Shown here piece after piece: positions 39,031 through 50,700 of a DNA stretch of 64,000 nt. The DNA is from Rhineura floridana. Taxonomy: Eukaryota > Chordata > Lepidosauria > Squamata > Rhineuridae. The position numbers and the translations under genes are program-made. Numbering within the stretch: position 1 is the stretch's first letter; each line of letters starts with the position of its first letter. The DNA lies in the NCBI RefSeq assembly GCF_030035675.1, contig NC_084489.1:79846270-79910269 (forward strand). The letters are read 5' to 3'. The notes under the pieces were generated by a model. That model did not search any database. It saw nothing but the letters and a program-made list of their open reading frames with translations, and was not told where the DNA came from.

Positions 39031-39172
39031 CAAAGTGTGGGAAACCTTTGGTTCTCTAGAAATGCTGCTGATGTACAGCTCCAATCATCCCTGGCCACTG
39101 GCCTCGCTTGCTGGGGCTGATGGGAATTGTAATTCGGCAACATCTGGGGGGGGCAGAGGTTTCCCACACCTG
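39031..39172. mobile_element. hAT-type MITE
   Basis: Ends GTGTGGGAAACCTTTGG and, complemented, GTGTGGGAAACCTCTG. Flanks CCGTAGGC and CTGTAGAC agree at 6 of 8 bases, a likely decayed target duplication. Interior has GGGGCTGATGGGAATTGTAA. Confidence 0.65.
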
Positions 39173-39603
39173 CTGTAGACATTTCCAAACCGTCACTATT
39201 TTGTAGGCGAGATTCAATTGCATACGGGAAAATTCAGTTTGTAGATTTGGCACTCTTGTGAAACAAACCTGCTTCAAAAACATAAAAATTAATCTGAGGG
39301 GTTTTTTTTGTGGCATGGAAATGCACTGAAAAGTGTAGCATAACAAATACTTGACACAATATTGTATTATCTCCCCACAATAAACTGGTCATCTGGAAAA
39401 GACCTGTAACAACTTTGCTGGTTTACTGATACATTTGCATACGGGAGTGTTTTAACAATACACCACCTTGAATGTCTTGGCAGAAAGCCAATATATAAAT
39501 GCAGTCAGCAATTAGTTGAATAGTATGGGAGTTAGTGCTTTCCCAGGGTCACAGAACAGAGGGATCAAACCAGACCCCATAAAGTCTCTGGAGCAGCTCT
39601 AAA

Positions 39604-39903
39604 AGGTAAAGGTGTCCCCGCACTTAATAGTGTGAGTTGTTTCAGACTCTTAGGGTGACGTCTTGCGACATTTACAAGGCAGACCGTATATATGGGGTGG
39701 TTTTTGCCAGTTCCTTCCCCGGTCTTTCTTTACCCCCCAGCGTATGCCGGGTACTCATTTTACCGACCACGGATGGATGGAAGGCTGAGTGGACCTCGAC
39801 CCCTTTTACCGGAGATTCGACTTCCTCCTTCCGTTGGAATCAAACTCCAGCCGTGAGCAGAGCTTCGGCTGCGTTACCGCTGCTAACCACTCTGCGCCAC
39901 AGA
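39604..39903 (-). mobile_element. tRNA-derived SINE, second family
   Basis: Read on the minus strand, the head is TGGCGCAGAGTGGTTAGCAG with a B box GGAGTTTGATTCCAAC, typical of a Leu/Ser-like tRNA head. The body (GGTCGAGGTCCACTCAGCC, then CGGTAAAATGAGTACCCGGC) ends at AAGTGCGGGGACACCTTTAC. Its body is unrelated to the other SINE families here. Confidence 0.75.
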
Positions 39904-39949
39904 GCAACTCTACATGGGCAGATTCCTGCCCGTATGTTAGGCACAGGGA

Positions 39950-40070
39950 ACCTTTGGCCCTTCAAATGTTGCTACAACTCCCATCAGCCCCAGCAAGCAC
40001 GGCCAACAGCCAAGGATGATGGGAGATGTAGTTCAGCATCATCCGGAGGCTCAAAATTTCCTACACCTGT
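39950..40070. mobile_element. hAT-type MITE, partial
   Basis: Left CACAGGGAACCTTTGG pairs loosely with right TTTCCTACACCTG. Interior ACAACTCCCATCAGCCCCAG mirrored by GATGATGGGAGATGTAG. It directly abuts the L2 tail at 40074. Confidence 0.55.
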
Positions 40071-40073
40071 CCT

Positions 40074-40143
40074 ATTGTTGTACACCGCCCTGAGAGCTTA
40101 TTGCTAAAGGGCGGTATAAAAGCACAATTAATAAATAAATAAA
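40074..40143 (+). mobile_element. L2 LINE 3' end
   Basis: TTGTTGTACACCGCCCTGAG, CTAAAGGGCGGTATAAAAGC, AATAAATAAATAAAT. Exactly complementary over 61 bases to 31281-31341. Confidence 0.85.
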
Positions 40144-40519
40144 TTACTGAAAGGTGGCTGTTAATACAGCCCTGCCGCTGTAGAAACTGAGGGGTAGGTG
40201 GCTGGAGGAAGATGAAGACTTGAGAAGGGAAGGGAAAGGCCTCGCTTCGCCTCCCCTCCCACCAGCTATGGGCCCCCGCTGACGGTCACTCACCTACACA
40301 CTCCTCTCTCTCTCTCTCTCTCCCCCACCCCGCTCAGCATCCAATCGCGAGGAAGCAGAGCGTGTTGGAGCGACGCGCGCTGGAGACGTTTGTTCACGCC
40401 CCCTCCCCGTTCTAAAAAAAATAGAACTGAAGGCTCAGCTGCCGGGTCTGCGATGGAAGTCCGTCAGAAATGAACGACAGATACGCGAATATTCCTCCTC
40501 CCTATCCTGGGGAACGGCA

Positions 40520-40529
40520 GTCACGTGAC
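40520..40529. promoter_or_regulatory. GTCACGTGAC palindrome (CLEAR/E-box type)
   Basis: An exact 10-bp palindrome around CACGTG matches the consensus bound by TFEB/TFE3 and USF. It lies in the NUB1 promoter. Binding is inferred, not shown. Confidence 0.6.
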
Positions 40530-40562
40530 CACACAGGACACACCACCGCGGCCTGAGAAGCC

Positions 40563-40574
40563 GCCGCCATTTTA
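40563..40574 (-). promoter_or_regulatory. YY1-type motif
   Basis: The minus strand reads TAAAATGGCGGC, the strong YY1 core ATGGCGGC in the orientation of NUB1 transcription. Confidence 0.6.
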
Positions 40575-40616
40575 GTTCCTCTTTCGTTTTAGGCTTCAAA
40601 GCCTCGCCCTCTTACA

Positions 40617-40645
40617 TACACACACACACACACACACACACACGG
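40617..40645. repeat. (CA)n microsatellite
   Basis: About 14 CA units just upstream of the NUB1 promoter. Confidence 0.95.
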
Positions 40646-41444
40646 GATAGAGGGAGGAGAAAATCGCGCCTCTCGCCCTCCCCCCGTTACTTAGCCGGAA
40701 TAATAACAGTAATAAATAAATATAAATCCTCTTCATCTCTTTACACTACGCTTCAGTGCCAAATAATTTCAAATGCTCCTGTTTCAAAGGAGTGAGCGTG
40801 TTTGTCTCTTTAGCAGAAACTAAAGAGTGCGCTTTAGGCTGCAATCCTAGACAGTGTGTAGCGGAGCTCTGTGATACTGTGGCATAAAAGTACGTGAGGC
40901 AGAGCCCGTCTCGTTGGAGGGAAGTACGGATATCCGAAGTTGGCGTCGCTGTCTTCTGAATCGCGCGGACTTTGGGCGCCACTACATAAATCTGACAAAG
41001 TGGACTCGGGCTCACAAAATGTGATATTAAAAGATTAAATATTAATATTAAAAGCAAAGGAAGGTATGCTGGCACATAAAAAAAAAGCCAAATCCACAGT
41101 CGGGCTTTACCTTTATTAATTATCAACAACTATCACAAAGTTCAAGCTTGGTGGGAGAACTCGAAGGCTTGCTCCCTTTTTGTTAAATTTCGGCTGATCA
41201 ACCAAAAAGAGTTAACCAACCAGATAATTTTGGAATCACAATAAACGTTAGTCTTCCAGAAACCACAGGACTCGTTTTCACCACTATTATTTGGGTCAAA
41301 TCCCCACACACTCTGAGTTGTATGTTTACTCAAATTGTTATGTGCCTTCGTAGATGTGTTGAAATTAATGAACCTAAATTAGTTTTGCCCATTAACTTCA
41401 ATGGGTGTACTTTGAGTAGGACTAGCATTAGATATGATTCTATA

Positions 41445-41785
41445 CATTTAAAGAACTTGACTTCCCCCAAAGAATTCTGGGAACTGTGATTTATTTTTAT
41501 ATTTTATTTATTACATTTATATCCCACCTTTCCTCCAAGCTGCTAATGGTGGCATACATGCTCCTCTCCATTTTATCCTTACAATAACCCTGTTAGGTAG
41601 GTTACACTGAGAGATAGTGACTGGCCCAAGGTCACCCAATGAGTTTCATGCCCAAGTGGAATTTGAATCCTGATCTCCCAGGCCCTTGTCCAACATTCTA
41701 GCCATCACACTATTAGGAATTGTAGCTCTGTGAGGTAAATTACAGTTCCCAGGATTCTTTGGGGAAAGCCAAGTGTTTCAAATGT
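41445..41785. mobile_element. MITE interrupted by a SINE
   Basis: Left arm CCCCCAAAGAATTCTGGGAA (from 41464) and right arm ending TTCCCAGGATTCTTTGGGG are complementary but separated by an inserted SINE (41497-41713). The inner motif AGAATTCTGGGA is shared with the MITE at 6010-6212. Confidence 0.6.
41497..41713 (-). mobile_element. tRNA-headed SINE with L2-like tail
   Basis: On the minus strand: head TGATGGCTAGAATGTTGGAC, B-box region GGATTCAAATTCCACTTGG, core GTGACCTTGGGCCAGTCACT, tail GAAAGGTGGGATATAAATG plus AAT units. Same type as 58142-58690. Confidence 0.75.
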
Positions 41786-41789
41786 GTGC

Positions 41790-43480
41790 TGTGGATAATG
41801 GAGTTGTCAGCTTTTTTTCTAGCCAGGCTCCTGTGCATTTAGTGGCTGGTCCAAAAGGATAGCCACATGAATCTGTGGTAGGAAGAGCTATGGACTTCTG
41901 TGGCACCTTAAGACTTAACAAATGTAGTATAAGGTTTCATGACACACTTCAGAGATAAATGATGTAGTGTTCTTCCAGGGACAATGCGAGGAGGCTTCCC
42001 TCCCCACAACAATGCTCTTGAAGAACGGTATGTCAGGCATATTCTTCCTCCAGAGTGGAACAGAGGGCTGCTGCTGCACGGTCACAGCAGCAAAAATGTT
42101 TTTAAAATAAGAGAAGTGGGGAAGGAAGCTTCTGTTACTTTAAATATAAATCCCCAGATCTGAAGGTTGTGGGTTTTTACATCTTCATCCTACAAGCCCC
42201 CATGGACATGCCAGAAAAGTTCCTAGCAGAACTTTCACCACAACACTAAATTGCAGTGACTCGAAAAACTGGATCATCATTTTTTTAAAGTAACACAAAT
42301 GGCCACTGTGCTCTTCTATGGATGCACTTACTCAGCTGTAACTACAAACTATGGCTTGCTGTTATGAGAACATACCTGGAGCTGTCCCCTTTCTCCCTCC
42401 TTTGCATGTGAGGAACGGAAATTGATGCTTCCCTGTGTGACTTGTTCAAGGGGAAAGAGTGGGGACCGCCAAAGTCTTGTTGCAATGCATTCATGTAACA
42501 ACAAACCATGAATTATTGTAACATCTGAATGCAGTCCACGTGTTCCCACAATAGACATTAATTTATACACAGAAAAGCCAAAAAACAACAAATCTTTCAA
42601 AATGAAGCATCGAGTTCATGCAAATAAACAAGCAAACAAAATAACTGGTCTGGATGTAGTGTAGCATTGTACTTCTAATTTATCTTTCTGACAAAATAAC
42701 ATTTCCATGAATTGAAAAATCATATTGAAAAGTCATTATTTCAGTGATGTGGAAAGGCAAATGTGCTTTCTGACCTGTAGCTGAGAAAATGATGTGGAAG
42801 AAGTAGGGAACATATATATTTACATCTTTACTCTATTTAATCTTGAGAATGGTAGTAAAAGGTGGATCAGCTCTGATTTCAGAAAGTGCATAGGAACCCC
42901 CCAAATGTTTCAATAAAGTATTACTAAACAGTATCATCCTTATTAATATTGAATTCCAGCTCATAAAAATAAGACATTTCTAAAAAGAACATCACTGTAT
43001 CTCTACTTTATGAAAAACCACAAATTTAATTATTAGGTGTATATGCGGACAAAATTATGGGGGCATTTAGAGAATCACTTTGGGCATATTTATATGGTCC
43101 AGGCATCTCAGATTAATGAGGATACAGGAACTGCCCACCTGGATCACACCAAAGGTGCAGTTAGTCCATCATTCTTTTTCTCAGCAACCATCCAGATAAT
43201 AATTATAATTATAATAATCTTCTGCTGTTTATTATATTGAAAGGCATGTGAACTTAGGATCTCTTATGGTACTAAAATATTTTCTGTACGATGAACCTGC
43301 AAAACACAGTTTCAAATTAGCCTGGACACTGATTAGTCCAAAACAGATTTTAGCAATCATTCCTTAGCAAGCATATCAACAATATATGGTAAAATATTAG
43401 ACAGAGTTCACATACTAGTTCCTCCTATTTCAGGTCCAGCTAAACCCAATAAGTAGAGGCCATTGTTTGTCTGATTGCCT
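41790..43480. other. Intergenic, no gene recognised
   Basis: Between the NUB1 promoter and the 44-51 kb gene. A short repeat piece (about 41890-41960, CTGTGGCACCTTAAGACTTA) is shared with 50885-50985. Otherwise A+T-rich with no coding signature. Confidence 0.5.
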
Positions 43481-43489
43481 GAATTCTGC

Positions 43490-43745
43490 TAGTGGCTTAA
43501 CTATGGTTTGTTTACTGCCAACAAACCAAGATCCTAAGTCGTGGTTTGTTCTTGAATGATGAACCTTGGTTTGCTTTAACAATGATTTGGTGGTACATGT
43601 AAACCCAGCATCCTTCCTTAAACATTGCCATCCCATCCCAGATGGTCACCAAGCTAAAATGGCATGAGGCGAGAGTAGTTGGTAACAAACCAAGATTTGG
43701 AGAATTAAGCCACCGTTTGTTTGATCGTCTGTGGGACCATGGTTT
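43490..43745. repeat. Palindromic repeat, AACCATGGTTTG family, diverged
   Basis: TGGCTTAACTATGGTTTG, CAACAAACCAAGATCC, AACCTTGGTTTGC and GGGACCATGGTTTTGC occur in alternating orientation, as in 9033-9329. Limits uncertain. Confidence 0.4.
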
Positions 43746-44228
43746 TGCATTATTTGTGAACCAGGTGAATACTGGAGAATTTCAGGGTGTCCAGTCTAAG
43801 ATGATCTGAGGTGTGGATACTATGTCCTGCCATTTTCTGATTGCAGCCCCCATTTCTCTCACTCCCTAGAAGTGAGTGGAATAAACTTCCCCTTTCCTCA
43901 TAACAGGGAAGCTTGGCTGAGCTAGAAAACCTCTGAGAAGCAAACAGAATTTGTCATTCTCTCCCACCAAACGTTGCATGCAAGACACAGGAGATGGTGG
44001 TAGAACTGTCCCCACCCTACATATGAACAGTTGTCGCCTTTCCCACTCAGGGAAACAGTCGTGTGAACTGGGCTATACATGGATACAGCTACAGCAGTTC
44101 CTGTGATCACGGGGACTGGAATGTGATCGTGGTTGCACATGTGGACAGAATGAACTTGCAGTTGCTTTCCTGTAGGGGAATCTGGCTGGGTGGACCAAGC
44201 CTTAGCTTCCTTGGTTACTGAAATGCTC

Positions 44229-44773
44229 TCATTGTGAAACATACAATCCAAGTCTTCTTGCAGCTTCAGAAATCTTGGGAGTTTTTTTCTGAGGGAAAGG
44301 GTAATAAGGTAGCTTACTAGATGCTGGTGCCAATTTTGAGACTGAAATTTGAGCATGTGTCCAAATCGGTGAAGTAACTGATGTCAAAGGTGAATTAGAA
44401 CTGTCTGTCTTTTCAGCAGGGCTTGGATTTTCCTGTTTGCTGAGTATTCCTACAGATTGTTCGCTTCCTTTTAATAATTCTTCGCATGACATTATGCTCT
44501 TCTTCTGAAACAGTATTTCACTGTCAGTGGTAAACTGTTCATTCTTGTTTTGGACAATATCACAAGGAATTTTCTGGTGATCTCCTTGTGCAAGCCGGTG
44601 GATCTCTAGGTGTATCCGCCAAGGTGAACTCTCTTGTATATCTTCTTTGCAAGGCAATTCAAAGCTAACCTCTCTGATGGGAAGACATTCTTTAAATGCT
44701 TTTGCTTTCCTCATTTTCTTGTTAATTAATACAGCGTTCACCATGGATTCCCTGGGGACTGTCTCATTCCCAC
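44229..44773 (-). CDS. Exon 2 of the unknown two-exon gene
   Basis: Runs 545 nt from acceptor to TGA at 44231-44229. Phase 1 entry matches exon 1. A 144-codon frame in another register (43922-44356) overlaps it and is treated as a shadow. Confidence 0.65.
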
Positions 44774-47700
44774 CTGTGAAAAGATGTATGTTTCCATGTT
44801 ACTACAAATGGCAAAATTGCAAGTTTAATGGGATTGCTCACATATTGGGCTATTCTGAATATGGTAAAGGGACCAAAAAGCTATTTTTTTTTAAAACAAC
44901 AACAACAATCTGTTGTTGCAAACTGGTGAACAGTCTTATACATCCCAAAAGTATAGGCTGCCTTTCCACAATCTTCTCACAAAAGAATCCACATATAGAA
45001 AAGAAGCTCAAGATTATGCAAGATAAGTCCTGCTAGCTAATGTTTAGCTCTAGGCCAAGAAATATATATTTATATTTCCTCCTGAATTCTCTGTGTAATG
45101 AATGGAAACAAGAAGGCATAAGAATGTCACAGAAAAGTTGAGTGGCGGCAAAGATAATGGTCTGGAAAATTCCAGTTGAAATGTTGCCTGTCCCTTTAAT
45201 TGGACAAACAACATCTTTTGCAAAACAATTAACTACAAAAAAATTCATAGCTGAGGTTGCCAACTCTTTTGGACCAGTGGGCACATTTGGAATTTTGAGA
45301 AAGTGCTGTGGGTGCCAGTTACAAAATGGCTGCCATCAGGGCAAGGCATAACACAAAATGGTCGTCTTGGGGGATGTGGCATAACACAAAATGGCCACAT
45401 CTAAAAGCAAAAAGAGAAACAGGACCACAAAATGGTCCTCGCCATCCCCATTATCAATGGAAGAAAAGGCACCTCCATCAGCCATTGCCATATTCACTCA
45501 CAGAGAAAAGTACTTTGTCCTTTTCCTCTGTTTAGAATAGAAGGATAAGTGCCCGATCCTGACATCCAATGAAATGTGGTCATTTTTAAGGGGGGGTGTG
45601 CACTATAGGGGAGCCTGAGACAGTGCAAACAGCTGCTTGTGCATTATATATTTTTGAGGGGATATTTACTGAGATCTTTCATGGGCACCATAGGAGGTAC
45701 TGGCACCAGGTTGCTGACCCCTGCTTCATAGTGATCTTGTGTAACCAGAGTGTAGTACATATATGGCTGATTTTTTCCACTTTCATGTTTCAGTGGAGTT
45801 GGAAAAACAGGAAAGAAGCAAAAATAAAAGATAATTATTACCAAAATTTCAAGCAGAAGAATGAATCCCATATAAAAAATGCCTCAACTAATTATTATTT
45901 TGTACTTTATTTCTTTTGCCAACATAAATTCTCCCAACCGGATGGTGGCTGCCTATATGTTTCCAGGCCCGGTTCAAGGTGCTGGTTTTAACCTATAAAG
46001 CCTTACACGGCGCGGGACCACAATATCTGGTGGAACGCATCTCCCAATATGAACCTACCCGTACACTATGCTCAACATCAAAGACCCACCTCCGGGTGCC
46101 TACTCAAAGGGAAGCTCGGAGGGTGGCAACAAGAAAAAGGGCCTTCTCAGTGGTGGCCCCCGAATTGTGGAATAGTCTTCCTGATGAGGTACGCCTGGCG
46201 CCAACATTACTATCTTTTCGGCGCCAGGTTAAAACCTTCCTCTTCTCCCAGGCATTTTAATATGTGTTTTAATATGTGTTTAATGTATGTTATAAACGTT
46301 TTAAATTTAAAATTTTTTAAGGAAGCCCATTTTTAATGTTGTCTGAATTGCTTTAAATATGTGTTTTATTGTATTTTGATATTGTCTGTTGTGAACCGCC
46401 CAGGGAGCTTCGGCTATGTGGCGGTATATAAATTTAATTTAATAAATAAATAAATAAATAAATTCAAACCTTTTGGTAAATCTCTCATTTTATAGTACCA
46501 ATTCCAGAGGACCCAAACAGATTATCTCATTAGCAGGTGGGAATTTGCCACGGAATACAATAACCATATTGCACCCAAGTAGGCACTCTCAAAATTTCAC
46601 TCACAATTTATTAAAAAGTAATGGAAAAAGAGATCTAGAACTAGCTAGTTAACCAAAATAAATAAATCAGATTAGTTGATACATCTTTTTCATAATCCTG
46701 TTTAGCTAAAATATGAACTTATATTTGCTCAAGCATTGCAGCAAAATGTATTGGTTGTCTCCTCACATCATTCATGTGGGCATTTAAGAAACATCAGGGT
46801 ATTTCTCGTCTCTGTCGTCCCTTGTTTGCTCCTCTTCCCACTGTTTCAGGAGGCCCTACACTGTTCAGCAGCAGTTTAAATACCATGAAAAGTGGCAGAG
46901 TTGGATACAGACAGATCTAACCTCTGGGGCAGAAAGGATGATGGAGCAATTAGATTCAGTTTGCATTTAAAGGCAAACTTACCAAATCCACACTTTCCAA
47001 GACAATACACCGAACACAGCCATCCCCTTCAAAATTTACACTTTCCTTCATACAAAAAATCCATATACTAGGGTAGGGATGGGATCTGTTGGCCAGTTCA
47101 AAAACATTCTGTTGACCTGTCAGGCTGGTATTGATTTGAATTCGTTCTTTGTATGCTTGCTGCTGCTTTTACTGGTTCTTTTTTCCCCTTACAAAGATAT
47201 TGATATTAATATTGATATTTTGAAAGGAAATATCGATAAAATTATTACTCTTAATATCAGTATTTTAGAAACAGGTTTGGGTTTTTTAAACCCACCCTGT
47301 TTTTGAAAATAGGCGTGGAAAATCGCTACATAAAAATCTGTTTGCAACAATAGAGAATGAGTGAATTAACTGAAAATTTGGTACCAAATCCAGATTGGGT
47401 GGAATTTTTACACATCCCTATACTAAGGTAAAGTGTGCATAAAAATTCATACATTGGTGAAAAGTACATACAAAAATGCTATATATATTAGGCGAAGTTG
47501 CTTTGTAAAGATGAGTATATTAGGCAAAATTGTATGCAAAAATTTGTATTTGCACTAAAATGCTGATGAATGTTCATGAGAACTTTTTAAAAACAGAGTT
47601 TGCAAACTGATGTGGAAAAATGAGAAATGAAGAGAACTGGAAATGTGACAGATTTACCCATCCCTACTTCTGGGGCACAAAACAACACAGCAGGAAGTTC

Positions 47701-50700
47701 TCCTGCATACTCCCCATTAAAATGAATGGGAGCTGTTCTATATACACTATGGACGCCTGGTGCAGAGTAGTCTGCAAGGCAGTTGGAAATGTGGTTGGTC
47801 AGAACTGCTTTTGTTTCTGTATTGCTTGCAGTACTTTTCCTGGTTGTACTACCACCATTGCAACTCGCTTACCCTTTGAGTCCTTTCAAAAAGGTTGAAA
47901 TTCCACATATCAGCCTCCCTCCATCATTTCCCCTTCTCTGCCAAACAACTGGTTTTAACTTGGCATCGGCTGCTTGCATCTGCCATCCCATGTCCTTCAA
48001 GGTGGTCCTTTCCCCAATAATTTTCAATGGCTAGCATTGTCTTTTTTTTTAGTCATTAGGTTTTTTGTGCTAATGTGCTGGCACACTACTAAAAAATAAA
48101 TATGTAAAAGGAAAATTTTAAACTGTTTTGCTTGGAATTGCTATAATAATGCATTGCCCACTTTTGCTTTTCCATGGGGATGGGCACTGACAGATGGTAA
48201 TGGGGGATGGCTTCATTTCCTAACTTACATGTACCCGAGTTACATCTAGACTTGGCTACTGGAATGCTGTCTACGTAGGATTGCCTTGAAAGACAGTTTG
48301 GAAAATTCAGTTTGTACAGAACGTCACCAGGAAATATGTGGGGGAGGGAAAGATTTTCCAATCACCAGCAGTGGCTGGCAGGATGGAGTGGCATTGATAA
48401 CCTGGCTTCCCAATGTGGTGCTGGTAACCAAGAGGGAGAGGCGGCAGGGAGGGCAGTGCAATGTGGTTACAAGCGGCAGAGCAAATCCAACACTCCTGAC
48501 ACTGCACCGATACCATTCTAACCTCTTTGCCATCTTGCCCATCCCCCTCTTGATTACTGGCAGTGAACTCCATGTTGGGAAGCGAGGTGAGCAATGTCAC
48601 CCAACCCCACCAGCCGCTAGTGTATTATACCAATACTGTTTACTGTATTGCATTGGCTGCCTAATTGTTTCAGGGCTCAATTTAAAATGCTAGCAAGTAC
48701 CATAGACAGTGCCTTTCCAGTGGGGGTCCCACAGCTTTGGAATTCCCTCCCCTGGGAAGTATTATGGCCCCTTTGTTGGCAATGTTTAAGCAGACCTTAA
48801 AAAGTTGTTTAGCTTTTTATGTAATTTAGATAATTTTATGTTGGTTTGGTATTTTACCTGCTGCTGTTAACTGATTTAGTTCCGCATCTGTTTTAACTGT
48901 AATTATATTTTGTATTTATCTTTGTCAGGGTTTACCCTGACAGGCGGATAATAATAATGATAATAGGCCCATGTAGAACCCCAGAGTGGTAGATCTACTT
49001 GCAACTGATTCCAGAAGTGCAATATCACAACAGAATTAAGGATCTTAGTGTAGAAGTGGTTCATTCTGACTCCTTGCTTTGACCGCTGGCCTGGCTGTTG
49101 GCTCCCATTTCCTGGCTCTCATTCAGAGTCTGCCTACTATGCCTTAACCCTGACATCATGGAGCTTCTTCTCTGTTTCTCATCCTTGCTTCATAGGGGTT
49201 TTTTTTTTTTTTGGCAAGGGTTTCACATTATAGTATGGACCTGCAAAGATATGCCTTCTCCTTTGATCTGCTTTTCTTGAGGCTTAGAAGTTGTCTAACA
49301 TTCTAGGAGGTCAGAACAAATGGGTTAGGAAGGCTCATGATGACATAATTTGATAGGAGATAATAGAGTCACACTCTCCTAGTTGCATATTAAAATATAG
49401 AACCTGGCAAGGCTACGTGTTCTGTTTTCACATGGTTGCCTTTCACAGTAACATTCAATAAAATTTCAAGGTGAACCCTAGCAGGAAGCCAAGTTATTAA
49501 AACAATTATTTGCTCCTTATGCATGTTCACTCACAAGTAAGTCCCAGTGAGTTAATGAGACTTACTACCAAAATAACTGGATTGCAACCTAAAAGGGTTG
49601 CATACTGTAGATAACTATCAATAAACTCTACATTGATGGCATCCAGCATAATTAACACTTTGCTCTAAGAAACATCATGCAAGCAAACTAATTTGCACTG
49701 GATCAAAAACTGTTAGTGAAAAATAACAGCTTAATCCTGTTATCCATATTTATTTGGAATTAAGCCCCAAAGGAATTTAGTGTGCTGTGGATCCTGACCT
49801 TAAACTTTCTTACACATTAGCAGCTTTTTTGCCATCGAAAATTTAAATTATATGTTATCAGGATAAGAATTTAATAAAACATAAGGAATTGCTTTCTTTG
49901 CATGTCTCACTTTCTGGGACTAACAACGATTCTCTATACAAAGCCGTAATCCAGAGAAAGTTAATCAACTGTTGTTATATCATTGAAATTATCCCACGTG
50001 TTCCATTTTGTACTGGAGACATATCAGTGGGCTTCTATAGTTTAAAGAAACTGGGGGTGGGCACCCACTGTTTTGTTTTGTTTTGTTTTTGTCCTAATAG
50101 CTCTTGGTGCAACTTGAAATGTACTGTATTTTGCATTTAACACAGTCTAATTTAGTTACCAATGTCAGACACTGGGGCTTTTTCATCATGTCTAGCTTTT
50201 TTTCACTCCCCTGCCCATTTCCCTCTTTTGTTGTGTAGCTTAACATCCTGCCTGAAGAATAGTTCTGGAGAATTCAGAAATTTGCTCACTAGTTTCTGGC
50301 ATTTTAGTTGGTTCTAGTAAAAGTTGAGAGCCAGTGTGGTGTAGTGGTTGGACTACGACTTGGGAGACCAGGGTTTGAATCCCCACACAGCCATGAAGCT
50401 CACTGGGTGACCTTGGGCCAGTCACTGCCTCACAGTGTCAGAGGAAGGCAATGGTAAACCCCCTCTAAATACCGCTTACCATGAAAACCCTATTCAAAGG
50501 CTCGCCATTAGTCAGAATCGACTTGAAGGCCGTCCATTTCCATTTCTAGTAAAGGTATTACCTTAACTGTGACTTCTCTAGATTGAAGCTGGAGTGTGCT
50601 ATGTGCTATGGCAAACCCCACATTTAATAAGCATTTTGAAGAACACATTTACCTTAAAAGATATTAATCCTCCACAAACATGAGAGAATTGTTAACATTT

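Larger units (their letters stand above)
40294..40590 (-). other. NUB1: Probable non-coding first exon of NUB1
   Basis: On the minus strand the CpG-rich segment ends in a perfect donor TAG|GTGAGTG at 40294/40293. The first coding exon needs an upstream 5' UTR exon because its acceptor lies just before the ATG. The start near 40590 is inferred from the YY1 motif, which commonly lies just downstream of the initiation site. Confidence 0.5.
40170..40600 (-). promoter_or_regulatory. NUB1: CpG-rich promoter of NUB1
   Basis: G+C and CpG are much higher than in the neighbourhood (CGCGAGGAAGCAGAGCG, GACGCGCGCTGGAGACG, CACCGCGGCC). It lies 5.7 kb upstream of the first coding exon. No TATA box. It contains a GTCACGTGAC palindrome and a YY1-type motif. 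Bidirectional activity is possible, but no plus-strand gene is seen to the right. Confidence 0.7.

Noticed and set aside
43922-44356. 144-codon minus frame as a separate gene
   Set aside because: It overlaps the last exon of the two-exon gene in another register and lacks a splice partner.
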